Shown here piece after piece: positions 8,051-17,233 of a stretch of DNA of 64,000 bases. The DNA comes from Psychroflexus halocasei (GTDB lineage Bacteria > Bacteroidota > Bacteroidia > Flavobacteriales > Flavobacteriaceae): contig NZ_FNQF01000001.1 of assembly GCF_900107595.1 (NCBI RefSeq), positions 124,001-188,000 of the forward strand. Direction: 5' to 3'. The notes under the pieces were generated by a model that was given only the letters and a program-made list of their open reading frames with translations, was not told the origin of the DNA and ran no database searches. The position numbers and the translations under genes are program-made. Positions within the stretch are counted from its first letter, which is position 1. Every line of letters starts with the position of its first letter.

Positions 8051-9916
8051 TTAATTCTCCATTTCTTCTTTAATGAGATAAGGTTTTGCATACTCTTCTT
8101 CTAAGCTGTTTGACAAAATCCATTTCTCTAAATCTGTTCTTTCAATTTCATCTTTTAGATATTTTTCAATCATCAAGCTTGAAATTCTACCTGCGTAAGT
8201 TGAACCAAAACCTCCATTTTCAACAAAAACTGCAATTGCAATCTCTGGATCATCCTTTGGTGCGTAAGCCACAAAAATAGAATGATCTTCAAGTTGAACG
8301 ATTTCACCATTGATACGCGTTTTATTTTCAGCAGTTCCTGTTTTTCCACAAACCTCAATACCGGGAACTCTCAAAAAGCGAGCTGTTCCGTATTCATAGG
8401 CATTATGCATCCCTTCGATAATCGGATCGAAGTTTTCTGGCTTTATTGTCGTATAGTTTTTCTTAGTGTATTCTTCAAATTTAATAGGCTCACCATTAAC
8501 CTCTTTTAAAATATGCGGCTTGATATACCATCCTCTATTTGCTATTGCTACAATCCCATTAGCCAATTGAATTGGAGTTGTTAGCACTTCACCCTGACCT
8601 ATTGCATTAGAAAGTGTTGCAGTTGCGTACCATTTATACTTAGGATATTGGTAAGCGCGGTTGTAATAATCTGCGTCTGGCACCAGACCTTTTCTTCCTA
8701 CAGGTAAATCGTAACCTAGATAATTTCCAAAACCAAAACTTTCTAAATGTTTTCTCCAAACTTCAATTCCTTCTTGAGGTGTGTCATATTTTTCTATAGT
8801 ATGACGATAAACTTGTGCAAAATAGGCATTACATGAATATGCCAACCCACTCACTGCATCAACAGGATTTTTGTGATGGTGGCAAGCCATTCTCGCGCTA
8901 CGTCCGTATGAATAATAACCTTTGCAATAGTATGTTTCATCTGGTGACATCACATTTTCTTCTAAGCCAATTAAATCTGTGAAAGCTTTAAATGGTGATC
9001 CTGGAGGGTAAACAGCTTGAAGCGCTCTATTGTATAAAGGCCTAGAAATTGAGTCATAATACATTTCCGTATAATTACGTGAACGTTTACGACCCACTAA
9101 AATTTCAGGATCATAAGAAGGTGCTGTGACCAAACTGAGTATCTCTCCCGTTTTAGGTTGTATAGCGACAATTCCTCCTCTTTTATTTTTCATCAACTTT
9201 TCGCCGTAAGCTTGCAGCTCTGAATCTATAGTTAAACTTAAATCCTTTCCCTTTTTAGAAATCGTATCATATTTCTTATTTTTATAAGGCTTGATATTTC
9301 TATTAAATCTATCTCTAAGAAAGTGCTTTACACCTCGCGTCCCTTTAAGTAAATCTTCATATTGTTGCTCAACTCCTCTTCGACCAATAAAATCACCAGA
9401 CTGATAGTAAGCATTCTTTTTAATATCCCTTTGATTCGCTTCAGCGATATAACCCAAAATGTTTGCACTATGACTCACATTGTAATCACGTAAAGATCTT
9501 TTCTGAATGTAAAATCCAGCGTATTTATACATACTTTCTTGAACGTAAGCATACTCATCTTTTGTTAACTGAGGTGTCACAACTGAAGCCAAACGCGGAG
9601 AATAAATAATTGCATTTTCAATACGATCTTTTAAACGCTCTGGAGTCAAATTAAGCAAATCAGCTAAAGCTAAAGTATCAAACTCTTTGACATCATTAGG
9701 CACAATCATCACATCATAGGCAGGTTGATTTCCAACGAGTAACTTCCCGTTACGATCGAAGATATATCCACGTTGAGGGTAATCATAAACCTTACGTATG
9801 GCAATATTTTGAGAGACATCACCATAAGAATCATCAATCATTTGAATATAAAACAAACGCGTCAAAAAAATAATGACTGAAAAGCTTACCAAAACTAAAG
9901 GAAGTAATTTTTTCAT
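8051..9916 (-). CDS. mrdA: Penicillin-binding protein 2 (MrdA), elongasome transpeptidase
   Basis: A 621-residue class B penicillin-binding protein that crosslinks peptidoglycan during elongation, working with RodA and MreC. It has one N-terminal membrane anchor (LLPLVLVSFSVIIFLTRLFY), a pedestal/dimerisation domain starting around YPQRGYIFDRNGKLL, and a transpeptidase domain. The three catalytic motifs are intact: SxxK as SPFK (about residue 307), SxN as SCN in LAYSCNAYF (about 360), and KTG in CGKTGTAEN (about 522). The start overlaps the mreD stop by four bases. No truncation is seen. Confidence 0.97.
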   Translation of the reverse strand: MKKLLPLVLVSFSVIIFLTRLFYIQMIDDSYGDVSQNIAIRKVYDYPQRGYIFDRNGKLLVGNQPAYDVMIVPNDVKEFDTLALADLLNLTPERLKDRIENAIIYSPRLASVVTPQLTKDEYAYVQESMYKYAGFYIQKRSLRDYNVSHSANILGYIAEANQRDIKKNAYYQSGDFIGRRGVEQQYEDLLKGTRGVKHFLRDRFNRNIKPYKNKKYDTISKKGKDLSLTIDSELQAYGEKLMKNKRGGIVAIQPKTGEILSLVTAPSYDPEILVGRKRSRNYTEMYYDSISRPLYNRALQAVYPPGSPFKAFTDLIGLEENVMSPDETYYCKGYYSYGRSARMACHHHKNPVDAVSGLAYSCNAYFAQVYRHTIEKYDTPQEGIEVWRKHLESFGFGNYLGYDLPVGRKGLVPDADYYNRAYQYPKYKWYATATLSNAIGQGEVLTTPIQLANGIVAIANRGWYIKPHILKEVNGEPIKFEEYTKKNYTTIKPENFDPIIEGMHNAYEYGTARFLRVPGIEVCGKTGTAENKTRINGEIVQLEDHSIFVAYAPKDDPEIAIAVFVENGGFGSTYAGRISSLMIEKYLKDEIERTDLEKWILSNSLEEEYAKPYLIKEEMEN

Positions 9917-10416
9917 CTCAATTTCTTTTTGATTAGACTCATCATTAGCATAATTAATAAGATACTAAATACTGATGATAAAAGCAATTTTTCTAAAAAT
10001 AAGCGCCAAAGATCAAAACTAAAAACCTCTAAAGCAAAAAGAACTGAATGATGTATAAAAACCAATAGAGCGACGTAAGTCATTTTTTTAAAAAAACTTT
10101 CATGCTTGATGCTTAAGGTTTGATAATCATAACTTAAGCCAAATGTCAAGTGCAAAAGCTGTGGTCTAAAATAAGCGGCGACCAATGTTGCAGAAGCATG
10201 AATCCCACCTGTACTTTCAAAAACATCAATCGATAAACCTAGAATAAAAGACAGAATTAATGTTTGGACACGGTTTGCATGTGGTGGCAATAAGACCAAG
10301 AACATGATATAAACATAGGGAATCACAAAACCAAACAAATAAACTTCGTTAAGGATGAGCGTTTGCAATAAAACCAAACCAATGAAAGCAAATATTTTTT
10401 GCAAACTTTTATTCAC
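9913..10416 (-). CDS. mreD: Rod shape-determining protein MreD
   Basis: A 167-residue integral membrane protein with four to five hydrophobic helices (IFAFIGLVLLQTLIL, IPYVYIMFLVLLPP, LILSFILGLSIDVFES, VALLVFIHHSVLFALEVF, LLLSSVFSILLIMLMM). The segment GLSIDVFESTGGIHASATL is the typical MreD motif of Bacteroidota. It is part of the membrane complex linking MreB filaments to wall synthesis. It overlaps mreC by eight bases and mrdA by four. Recognition rests on both the motif and the invariant gene order. Confidence 0.93.
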   Translation of the reverse strand: MNKSLQKIFAFIGLVLLQTLILNEVYLFGFVIPYVYIMFLVLLPPHANRVQTLILSFILGLSIDVFESTGGIHASATLVAAYFRPQLLHLTFGLSYDYQTLSIKHESFFKKMTYVALLVFIHHSVLFALEVFSFDLWRLFLEKLLLSSVFSILLIMLMMSLIKKKLR

Positions 10417-11239
10417 TTTGCTCTGTATTTTCTAATAATTCCATTGCTTCTTCTTTGTCCTTTCTTTTAACAACGTAAATTTCACCGAGATCAGTCATAT
10501 CATTAAATAATTTAATCTGAATATCATAATAACCTCGATTTAAATCTAACTCAAAACCTTCAACGGTACCAATTAAAACTTCTCCTGGAAAAATAAATGA
10601 TTTTCCTCCTGTCGTAATTGTATCACCAACATTAACTTTAGCTGATCTAGGCACATCAACCAAATTGACAATATAAGGATCTTCACCAACCCAAGTTAGG
10701 GTTCCAAAATGATTACTCTTTTTTAACTTAGCATTGATTGAAATATTCCGGTTTAATATAGAAATAACGCGTGTAAAATTTGCAGAAACTTGTTCTGTGA
10801 TACCAACGACACCTAAACTAGATAGAACTGCCATACCAGGTTCTAATCCATTTTTATCACCAGAATTTAATAATAAGTAATTATCGGTATGCGAATAATT
10901 GTTAGCAATTACTTTAGAAGTATAAACTTTGAAAATGGTGTCATTAAAAACAACTGAAGTATCTATTTTCGGCAATTGTTGTTGACGATATTGATAAAGT
11001 TCTTCTTGTAAATTTTTATTTTCTTGTAACAGAACTTCATTCTGAGAAGCTAGCCTGAAGTAGTCGCTGACATTTGTTTTCATATGAAACAAATTGCCAG
11101 TCACGCCATTTGCAGCACTTATTATTTTTGAATTTTGATAATCGTGTGCTTTAACGGTTAAACTCAAGCCTAAAATTAATAATCCTATAAATACCAATCC
11201 AGCCTTATACTTGATAAGAAAATTGAAAATTTGCTGCAT
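10409..11239 (-). CDS. mreC: Rod shape-determining protein MreC
   Basis: A 276-residue bitopic protein: one N-terminal membrane anchor (AGLVFIGLLILGLSLTV), then a coiled-coil stretch around residues 60-90 (ASQNEVLLQENKNLQEELYQ), then the beta-rich MreC domain with NYLLLNSGDKNGLEPGMAV and SSLGVVGITEQVS. It forms periplasmic assemblies that activate PBP2. The C-terminus is acidic and lysine rich. It lies eleven bases after mreB. Length is normal for the family. Confidence 0.95.
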   Translation of the reverse strand: MQQIFNFLIKYKAGLVFIGLLILGLSLTVKAHDYQNSKIISAANGVTGNLFHMKTNVSDYFRLASQNEVLLQENKNLQEELYQYRQQQLPKIDTSVVFNDTIFKVYTSKVIANNYSHTDNYLLLNSGDKNGLEPGMAVLSSLGVVGITEQVSANFTRVISILNRNISINAKLKKSNHFGTLTWVGEDPYIVNLVDVPRSAKVNVGDTITTGGKSFIFPGEVLIGTVEGFELDLNRGYYDIQIKLFNDMTDLGEIYVVKRKDKEEAMELLENTEQSE

Positions 11240-11250
11240 GGATTATAAAA

Positions 11251-12279
11251 TTATTGAATTAAAATCGGCTTAAATTTTTCAATATTTTTCAGTGTAATTC
11301 CTGTTCCTCTCACTATTGATCTCAAAGGATCTTCTGCAATATAGACCGGTAAATCTGTTTTTTGAGACAAGCGTTTATCAAGCCCACGAAGCATTGAACC
11401 TCCACCAGCAAGATAGATTCCTGTATTATAAATATCAGCAGCAAGTTCGGGTGGTGTTTGTGATAAAGTTTCCATCACAGCATCTTCGATGCGCAAGATA
11501 GATTTATCAAGTGCTTTAGCAATTTCTCTAAATGAAATTTCAACTTGCTTTGGTTTTCCTGTTAGTAAATCACGCCCTTGTACATTCATTTCTTCAGGGA
11601 CCGTTTCTAAATCTTCAGTAGCAGAACCAATTTGGATTTTTATTTTTTCGGCTGTACGCTCACCCACAAACAAGTTGTGTTGAGTGCGCATATAGTAAAT
11701 GATATCATTCGTAAAAACATCTCCTGCAACTTTTACTGATCGGTCACAAACAATACCTCCAAGTGCAATCACTGCTATTTCGGTAGTTCCTCCACCGATA
11801 TCAACAATCATATTTCCTTTAGGTTGCATAATGTCAACGCCAATACCTATTGCAGCAGCCATGGGTTCGTGAATAAGGTAAACCTCTTTACCATTAACAC
11901 GTTCGGCTGAATCTTTAACAGCACGCATTTCAACCTCAGTAATACCACTTGGAATACAAATAACCATACGCAAGGAAGGCGTGAACAAACGTTTTTTAAG
12001 TGCAGGAATTTCTTTGATAAACATGCTTATCATTTGCTCACTTGCTTCAAAGTCTGCAATGACACCGTCTTTAAGAGGACGTACTGTTTTGATGTTTTCA
12101 TGCGTTTTACCTTGCATCATTGCAGCTTCATTACCGACAGCAATAATTTTTCCGCTCAATCTATTTCGTGCAACAATCGAGGGACTATCAACAACAACTT
12201 TGTCATTATGTATAATTAATGTGTTTGCCGTCCCCAAATCAATAGCAATATCCTCAGTTAAAAAATCAAAAAATCCCAT
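11251..12279 (-). CDS. mreB: Rod shape-determining protein MreB (bacterial actin)
   Basis: A 342-residue actin-family ATPase that polymerises under the inner membrane and guides elongasome movement. Nucleotide-binding segments are visible: phosphate 1 DLGTANTLI (residues 13-21), phosphate 2 IVDIGGGTTEIAVI (about 158-171), and the adenosine segment YLAGGGSMLRGLD near residue 290. The N-terminal FFDFLTEDIAIDLG matches MreB. It is first of the shape genes and follows purH by 43 bases on the same strand, so it is probably transcribed with purH. Identification is certain. Confidence 0.98.
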   Translation of the reverse strand: MGFFDFLTEDIAIDLGTANTLIIHNDKVVVDSPSIVARNRLSGKIIAVGNEAAMMQGKTHENIKTVRPLKDGVIADFEASEQMISMFIKEIPALKKRLFTPSLRMVICIPSGITEVEMRAVKDSAERVNGKEVYLIHEPMAAAIGIGVDIMQPKGNMIVDIGGGTTEIAVIALGGIVCDRSVKVAGDVFTNDIIYYMRTQHNLFVGERTAEKIKIQIGSATEDLETVPEEMNVQGRDLLTGKPKQVEISFREIAKALDKSILRIEDAVMETLSQTPPELAADIYNTGIYLAGGGSMLRGLDKRLSQKTDLPVYIAEDPLRSIVRGTGITLKNIEKFKPILIQ

Positions 12280-12322
12280 GCGTCAAGTTGTAATTCAAGT
12301 ATAAGGTGTAAAGTTAGCTAAA

Positions 12323-13858
12323 TTAATGCTTAAAATGTCTAATACCAGTCATTAACATTGTCATTTTATTTTGATCACAATAGTCAATACTCAGCTGGTC
12401 TTTTATAGAGCCTCCTGGTTGTATAACGGCTGAAATCCTTGCTTCATGTGCAATCTCAACACAATCAGGAAAAGGAAAAAACGCATCACTTGCCATCACA
12501 GCTCCTTTTAAGCTAAAACCAAAAGATTGCGCTTTCGCAATAGCCTGGTTAAGGGCATCAACACGTGATGTTTGACCAGTTCCACTTGCTAAAAGCTGAC
12601 CATCTTTAGCCAATACAATCGTGTTTGATTTTGTGTGTTTACTTATTTTTGAAGCAAACAACATGTCCTGGACTTCAGCTTCTGTTGCTTGTTTTTTTGT
12701 AACAGTTTTTATGTCTTCAACAGTATCTGTTTTTAGATTTTTATCTTGAACTAAAACACCGTTTAAACATGTTCTAACTTGTGCTTCTTTAAACTCAAAT
12801 TTCTTCTGTACAAGTAGGATTCTGTTTTTCTTTCCTTTTAAGGTTTCTAATGCATCTTCAGCAAATGAAGGCGCTATAACAACTTCACAGAACAATTGAT
12901 GTATTTTTTCAGCAGCAGTTTTATCAATTTCAGTGTTTGAAATCAAAATACCTCCAAATGCTGAGACTGGATCGCCAGCCAAAGCATCTTCATAAGCTTC
13001 TAAAACAGTATCACGTTGCGCTAAACCACAAGCGTTATTATGTTTTAAAACTGCAAAAGTTGGTTTGTCATCTTTAAACTCAGACATTAAATTAACAGCG
13101 GCATCAACATCTAAAAGATTATTGTAAGAAAGTTCCTTACCATGCAATTGCTCAAAAACATCATCAAACTCTCCGTAAAAGCTTGCTCGTTGATGTGGAT
13201 TTTCACCATATCTTAATTTTTTCGCTTGCTCATAATCTGCTTTATAAGCATCGACAGCATTGATGTCATTATTTAAATAATTAAAAATAACAGTATCATA
13301 ATGTGAAGAAATATTGAAAGCTTTTGCAGCATATTTCTGACGGTCCTCAAGACTCGTTTCTCCATTTTTTTCTTCTAACAAACCTAAAAAAGCGTCATAA
13401 TCTGATCGTGAAGATACACAGATAACATCCTTAAAGTTTTTTGCAGCAGCACGAATAAGTGAGATTCCTCCAATATCGATTTTTTCAATAATATCTTGCT
13501 CGCTGGCACCAGACGCAACAGTATCCTCAAACGGATATAAATCAACAATCACAAGGTCAATTTGAGGGATATCAAACTTTTTCATTTCATCTTGATCACT
13601 GTTTTGATCTTGACGATTCAAAATACCACCAAAAACTTTAGGGTGTAATGTTTTGACACGACCTCCCAATATAGAAGGGTAATCCGTGACGTCTTCAACA
13701 GCTGTAACATCGACACCGAGCTTTCTAATAAAACTTTCTGTGCCGCCAGTTGAATAGATTTTTACACCTAATTGATGAAGTTTTTTCACGATAGGCTCTA
13801 GCCCATCTTTATGAAATACTGAAATTAATGCTGATTTAATGTGTGTGTTAGAAATCAT
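12323..13858 (-). CDS. purH: Bifunctional AICAR transformylase/IMP cyclohydrolase PurH
   Basis: A 511-residue enzyme for the last two steps of de novo IMP synthesis. The N-terminal IMP cyclohydrolase domain (MGS-like fold) has ALISVFHKDGLEPIVKKL, IYSTGGTE and GGRVKTLHPKVFGGIL. The C-terminal formyltransferase domain has KLRYGENPHQRASFY, the catalytic Lys-His in LKHNNACGLA, and ends with QPGGSIKDQLSIDYCD. Full length. It heads the run that continues into mreB, an arrangement common in Flavobacteriia. The only upstream promoter-like string I see is imperfect (TACTTTCG on the minus strand, bases 13876-13883). Confidence 0.98.
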   Translation of the reverse strand: MISNTHIKSALISVFHKDGLEPIVKKLHQLGVKIYSTGGTESFIRKLGVDVTAVEDVTDYPSILGGRVKTLHPKVFGGILNRQDQNSDQDEMKKFDIPQIDLVIVDLYPFEDTVASGASEQDIIEKIDIGGISLIRAAAKNFKDVICVSSRSDYDAFLGLLEEKNGETSLEDRQKYAAKAFNISSHYDTVIFNYLNNDINAVDAYKADYEQAKKLRYGENPHQRASFYGEFDDVFEQLHGKELSYNNLLDVDAAVNLMSEFKDDKPTFAVLKHNNACGLAQRDTVLEAYEDALAGDPVSAFGGILISNTEIDKTAAEKIHQLFCEVVIAPSFAEDALETLKGKKNRILLVQKKFEFKEAQVRTCLNGVLVQDKNLKTDTVEDIKTVTKKQATEAEVQDMLFASKISKHTKSNTIVLAKDGQLLASGTGQTSRVDALNQAIAKAQSFGFSLKGAVMASDAFFPFPDCVEIAHEARISAVIQPGGSIKDQLSIDYCDQNKMTMLMTGIRHFKH

Positions 13859-13928
13859 AAGTCATTATTTAAGCTGCGAAAGTAATATTTTTCAGCAAAA
13901 ATGAGTCTCATTTTAAAGACAAAATAAC

Positions 13929-14369
13929 TTATATTTTCAAGTAAAGACGATTTGTTTTATAGTCGATTACAGCTTTGGATTTTTTTAATAAATCAGCACC
14001 GATAATCCCATTAACACATTCAGAATCATACTCTTCCAATGCAGCATTAACATGCGACAAATCGAATAGAACAAGTTTGAATTTTGACTGTGCCCACTCT
14101 CCTATTTCAATATGATTATCAGTTGAAGTTTTTGTCAGCATATTAATAGCTCCTGCTCCTGCAGCTCGCACATCAGAATCTTCAGACAACAATTCAAAAT
14201 GATCAGCAGATTTAAAATCAACACATGAGCTTGACGCACCCGTATCTACTATAAAAGAACCTTCAACACCATTAATGATCGCTTGACATTGGTGATGACC
14301 AGTTGATGTCACAGTCATTTTGATACTAGTGTAATTCTTCGTCTGTAAAAATTTTTTAAGAGAGGACAT
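13929..14369 (-). CDS. Retropepsin-like clan AA aspartic protease domain protein
   Basis: A 146-residue cytoplasmic protein with a single retropepsin-like fold. The catalytic loop is FIVDTGASSSCVDF (about residues 39-52), and the second hydrophobic-hydrophobic-Gly segment is NGIIGADLLKKSKAVIDY near the C-terminus. With one DTG per chain it would have to dimerise to be active. There is no signal peptide. It is transcribed away from tatD, and the two share a compact divergent promoter region. Substrate is unknown. Small proteins of this type are widespread in Bacteroidota and mostly uncharacterised. Confidence 0.85.
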   Translation of the reverse strand: MSSLKKFLQTKNYTSIKMTVTSTGHHQCQAIINGVEGSFIVDTGASSSCVDFKSADHFELLSEDSDVRAAGAGAINMLTKTSTDNHIEIGEWAQSKFKLVLFDLSHVNAALEEYDSECVNGIIGADLLKKSKAVIDYKTNRLYLKI

Positions 14370-14379
14370 TTTTTCTTTT

Positions 14380-14413
14380 TTTGCAAATATAGATTTTCAA
14401 TTTAATAAATTTG
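14380..14413 (+). promoter_or_regulatory. Promoter for tatD-ansA (TTTG, 22 bases, TAAATTTG)
   Basis: TTTG at 14380-14383 and TAAATTTG at 14406-14413 match the -33 and -7 consensus with a 22-base spacer. The predicted start point (6-7 bases after the -7 element) falls at or just before the tatD ATG at 14420. The mRNA would be nearly leaderless. An alternative in-frame TTG at 14411 lies inside the -7 element, so it cannot be the start. Confidence 0.5.
14384..14391 (-). promoter_or_regulatory. Promoter -7 element for the retropepsin-like gene
   Basis: The minus strand reads TATATTTG, an exact TAnnTTTG Bacteroidota -7 element, ending 15 bases before the ATG of the gene at 14369. The start of transcription would fall near 14377. 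No clear -33 element was seen at the expected spacing. Confidence 0.55.
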
Positions 14414-14419
14414 CCAACT

Positions 14420-15190
14420 ATGAATTTTACTGACACACATACACATCTTTATGTTGATGCTTTTAAAGAAGACATTGACGAAGTGATGAAACGCGCAAAT
14501 GACGATAACATCAATCGTTTTTTTATTCCTGCAATAGATTCGGCAACAACCGAGGCCATGTATCAACTTGAAAAAAAATTTCCCGAACAGATATTTTTAA
14601 TGATGGGCTTACACCCAACATCAGTCAAGGAAAACTATCAGGAGGAATTGAAACATATTGAAGAGCAATTAGAAAAACGCCAGTTTTATGCCATAGGTGA
14701 AATTGGTATTGATTTATATTGGGATCAAACTCATCTTCAAGAACAACAAGATGCTTTTAGACATCAAATAAAATTGGCTAAAAAGTATAAACTACCTATT
14801 ATCATTCACTGTAGAAATGCCTTTGATGAAGTTTTTGAAATTCTTGAAGAAGAAAAATCTGAAGATCTATTTGGAATATTTCACTGTTTCACTGGAACTT
14901 ACGAGCATGCTCAACAAGCGATTAATTATAATTTAAAACTTGGCATAGGCGGTGTTTTGACTTTTAAAAACGGAAAGATTGACAAATTCATGTCTGAGAT
15001 TGACATGAAGCATATTGTTTTAGAGACAGATTCACCCTACCTTGCGCCAACGCCATACAGAGGCAAAAGAAACGAAAGTTCATACTTGATAGAAGTCGCA
15101 AAAAAATTAGCTGACATCCATCAAATAAGTTTAGAAGAAGTTGCAAGAATCACGACAGAAAACGCAAATCAGATATTTGGTACATCATGA
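14420..15190 (+). CDS. tatD: TatD family metal-dependent hydrolase
   Basis: A 256-residue amidohydrolase-fold DNase of the TatD family, cytoplasmic. Metal ligands are in place: HxH in TDTHTHLYVDAF, Glu in GEIGIDLYWD (about residue 95), His in IIHCRNAFDE, His in IFHCFTGTYEHA and Asp in LETDSPYLAPTPYRG. Length is typical. The start was set at ATG 14420 because the frame upstream to TTG 14411 runs into the promoter. Its stop codon overlaps the ATG of the asparaginase gene (bases 15187-15190), so the two are translationally coupled. The biological substrate is unproven for most family members. Confidence 0.93.
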   Translation: MNFTDTHTHLYVDAFKEDIDEVMKRANDDNINRFFIPAIDSATTEAMYQLEKKFPEQIFLMMGLHPTSVKENYQEELKHIEEQLEKRQFYAIGEIGIDLYWDQTHLQEQQDAFRHQIKLAKKYKLPIIIHCRNAFDEVFEILEEEKSEDLFGIFHCFTGTYEHAQQAINYNLKLGIGGVLTFKNGKIDKFMSEIDMKHIVLETDSPYLAPTPYRGKRNESSYLIEVAKKLADIHQISLEEVARITTENANQIFGTS

Positions 15191-16215
15191 AAAATAAAGC
15201 GAAAATTTTACTGATTTACACAGGTGGTACAATCGGAATGATTAAAGACCCTGTAACCAATAGCCTGAAAGCTTTTAACTTTGATCAGCTTCTTTCTAAA
15301 ATACCAGAACTCAAATTATTGAGTCATAAAATAGAAACCTACAGTTTTGAAGACCCTAAAGATTCATCTGATTTTGATCACACGGATTATATCGCTTTGG
15401 CAAAAGTTATAGAAGCAAACTATGAAGATTTTGATGGGTTTGTCGTTTTACATGGAAGCGACACGATGTCCTACACTGCTTCTGCACTTTCTTTTATGCT
15501 CGAAAACTTAACGAAACCCGTGATTTTCACTGGATCTCAACTTCCTATCGGAGATTTGAGAACTGATGCAAAAGAAAATTTAATCACAAGCATACAAGTT
15601 GCAGGTTTACATGAAAATGGCAAACCAGTCATCAAAGAAGTTGGACTCTATTTTGAATACAAACTATATAGAGCAAATAGAACAACGAAAATAAACGCTG
15701 AACATTTTGAAGCATTTGAGTCTTTAAACTATCCTCCTTTAATAGAATCTGGCGTCAATCTTAAAATAAATAGATCATCACTTCAACGTATTCCATCTAA
15801 AAGAAAATTAAAAGTTCATCATGAATTAGACAATCGCGTGATGGTGATCAAATTAATTCCTAGTCTTGCAAAGAAGACTTTAGAACATATTTTGGAGACA
15901 CCACATATTAAAGGTATTATATTGGAAACTTTTGGAAGTGGTAATTCTAAGACTGACATTTGGTTTATTAAAGCTTTAGAAAAAGCAATAAATAAAGGCA
16001 TTCATATTGTCAACGTCACGCAATGCAGTGGTGGAAGTGTAGAAATGGGAAAGTATGAAACCAGTGATCAGCTTAAAAAAATTGGATTAATAGAAGGAAA
16101 AGATATTACAACTGAAGCTGCGGTTGGCAAAATGATGTATATGCTGACCAAGGATTTAGAATACAATGTCTTTAAAACAATATTTGAAACGAGTTTAAGA
16201 GGTGAAATGAAATAA
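15187..16215 (+). CDS. ansA: Type I (cytoplasmic) L-asparaginase
   Basis: A 342-residue asparaginase converting asparagine to aspartate and ammonia. The N-terminal catalytic Thr loop is IYTGGTIGMIKD (residues 9-20) and the second motif is VVLHGSDTMSYTASALSF (about residues 87-104), with the Thr-Asp pair of the family. There is no signal peptide and the C-terminal part ends RGEMK, consistent with the cytoplasmic class. It is coupled to tatD by a four-base overlap. Followed at short range by a tRNA gene. Confidence 0.94.
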   Translation: MKNKAKILLIYTGGTIGMIKDPVTNSLKAFNFDQLLSKIPELKLLSHKIETYSFEDPKDSSDFDHTDYIALAKVIEANYEDFDGFVVLHGSDTMSYTASALSFMLENLTKPVIFTGSQLPIGDLRTDAKENLITSIQVAGLHENGKPVIKEVGLYFEYKLYRANRTTKINAEHFEAFESLNYPPLIESGVNLKINRSSLQRIPSKRKLKVHHELDNRVMVIKLIPSLAKKTLEHILETPHIKGIILETFGSGNSKTDIWFIKALEKAINKGIHIVNVTQCSGGSVEMGKYETSDQLKKIGLIEGKDITTEAAVGKMMYMLTKDLEYNVFKTIFETSLRGEMK

Positions 16216-16293
16216 TTTAACTGACTTTTTTTAAGAACATTAAAATATTTTTTGTTATTTGCATTCTAATTCGTTTATTTGAAATGATTTTAA

Positions 16294-16383
16294 AGAGAGG
16301 TGACCGAGCGGTTTAAGGTGCACGCCTGGAAAGCGTGTGTTCTGATTGTATCGGAACCGAGGGTTCGAATCCCTTCCTCTCTG
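16294..16383 (+). tRNA. tRNA-Ser(GGA)
   Basis: A 90-nt tRNA with the long variable arm of serine tRNAs. The acceptor stem pairs 16294-16300 (AGAGAGG) with 16376-16382 (CCTCTCT), and the discriminator is G16383. The anticodon stem CACGC/GCGTG is perfect around loop CTGGAAA, giving anticodon GGA. The T arm reads GAGGG TTCGAAT CCCTT. CCA is not encoded. Confidence 0.95.
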
Positions 16384-16439
16384 CTTAACCATGTAATATA
16401 ATTTAAACTATACATTTACTAATTCTAAGACAAACAACA

Positions 16440-17225
16440 ATGAAAAGAGTATTTTCAATTTTAGCCATTTGTACATTAATGGTTTTAGGTAATTTCAATG
16501 CACATGCGTCAAAGACTGATGTTGTTTCAGAAAACATCATCGTTAACTTTGTGCAAGATGAAGAAGCTGCAGCAGCAGACACAAATGAAGACAAAGGTTT
16601 TCATCAAGTTTTAAAAGAAAGATTTATTGAGGGTGGCCCAACGTTTATGGGAATTGTTCTCTTATGTCTTATTCTAGGTTTAGCAATTGCCTTTGAAAGA
16701 ATCATTTACTTAAACTTAGCAACAACAAACACTAAAAAGTTAGCTCAAAAAGTTGAAGATGCTTTAAATAGTGGTGGAGTTGAAGCAGCAAAAGAAGTTT
16801 GTAGAGATACAAGCGGACCAGTTGCATCAATTTACTACCAAGGCCTTGACCGTATGGATGAAGGTGTTGAAGCTTCAGAAAAAGCAGTTATTGCTTACGG
16901 TGGTGTTCAAATGGGACAACTTGAGAAAAACGTATCATGGGTTTCTTTATTTATTGCCTTAGCACCAATGCTTGGGTTTATGGGTACTGTAATCGGTATG
17001 ATTCAGGCATTTGATAAAATTGAAGCAGCAGGAGACATGCAGCCATCATTAGTTGCTGGAGGTATTAAAGTTGCACTTTTAACAACAGTATTCGGTCTTA
17101 TCGTTGCGATTATACTTCAAATTTTTTATAACTACATCATCTCTAAAATCGATGCTATTGTAAACGATATGGAAGATGCATCAATCACATTGATTGACAT
17201 GTTAGTTGCTCACAAAAATAAATAA
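16440..17225 (+). CDS. exbB: MotA/TolQ/ExbB family proton channel protein
   Basis: A 261-residue inner-membrane protein of the ExbB/TolQ family, which uses the proton gradient to energise TonB-like systems. It has an N-terminal signal-like hydrophobic segment (VFSILAICTLMVLGNF), an acidic periplasmic stretch rich in Glu and Ala (QDEEAAAADTNED), and three membrane helices: TFMGIVLLCLILGLAIAFER, then WVSLFIALAPMLGFMGTVIG and GGIKVALLTTVFGLIVAIIL in the C-terminal half. The LGFMGTVIGMIQAF motif is diagnostic. It is followed by a small membrane protein and two ExbD genes, then porT. It is probably the motor for an outer-membrane transport system. Confidence 0.93.
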   Translation: MKRVFSILAICTLMVLGNFNAHASKTDVVSENIIVNFVQDEEAAAADTNEDKGFHQVLKERFIEGGPTFMGIVLLCLILGLAIAFERIIYLNLATTNTKKLAQKVEDALNSGGVEAAKEVCRDTSGPVASIYYQGLDRMDEGVEASEKAVIAYGGVQMGQLEKNVSWVSLFIALAPMLGFMGTVIGMIQAFDKIEAAGDMQPSLVAGGIKVALLTTVFGLIVAIILQIFYNYIISKIDAIVNDMEDASITLIDMLVAHKNK

Positions 17226-17233
17226 GACAAACA

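Noticed and set aside
14411-14419. TTG 14411 as tatD start
   Set aside because: It overlaps the -7 element; ATG 14420 gives the normal N-terminus with the HxH metal motif.
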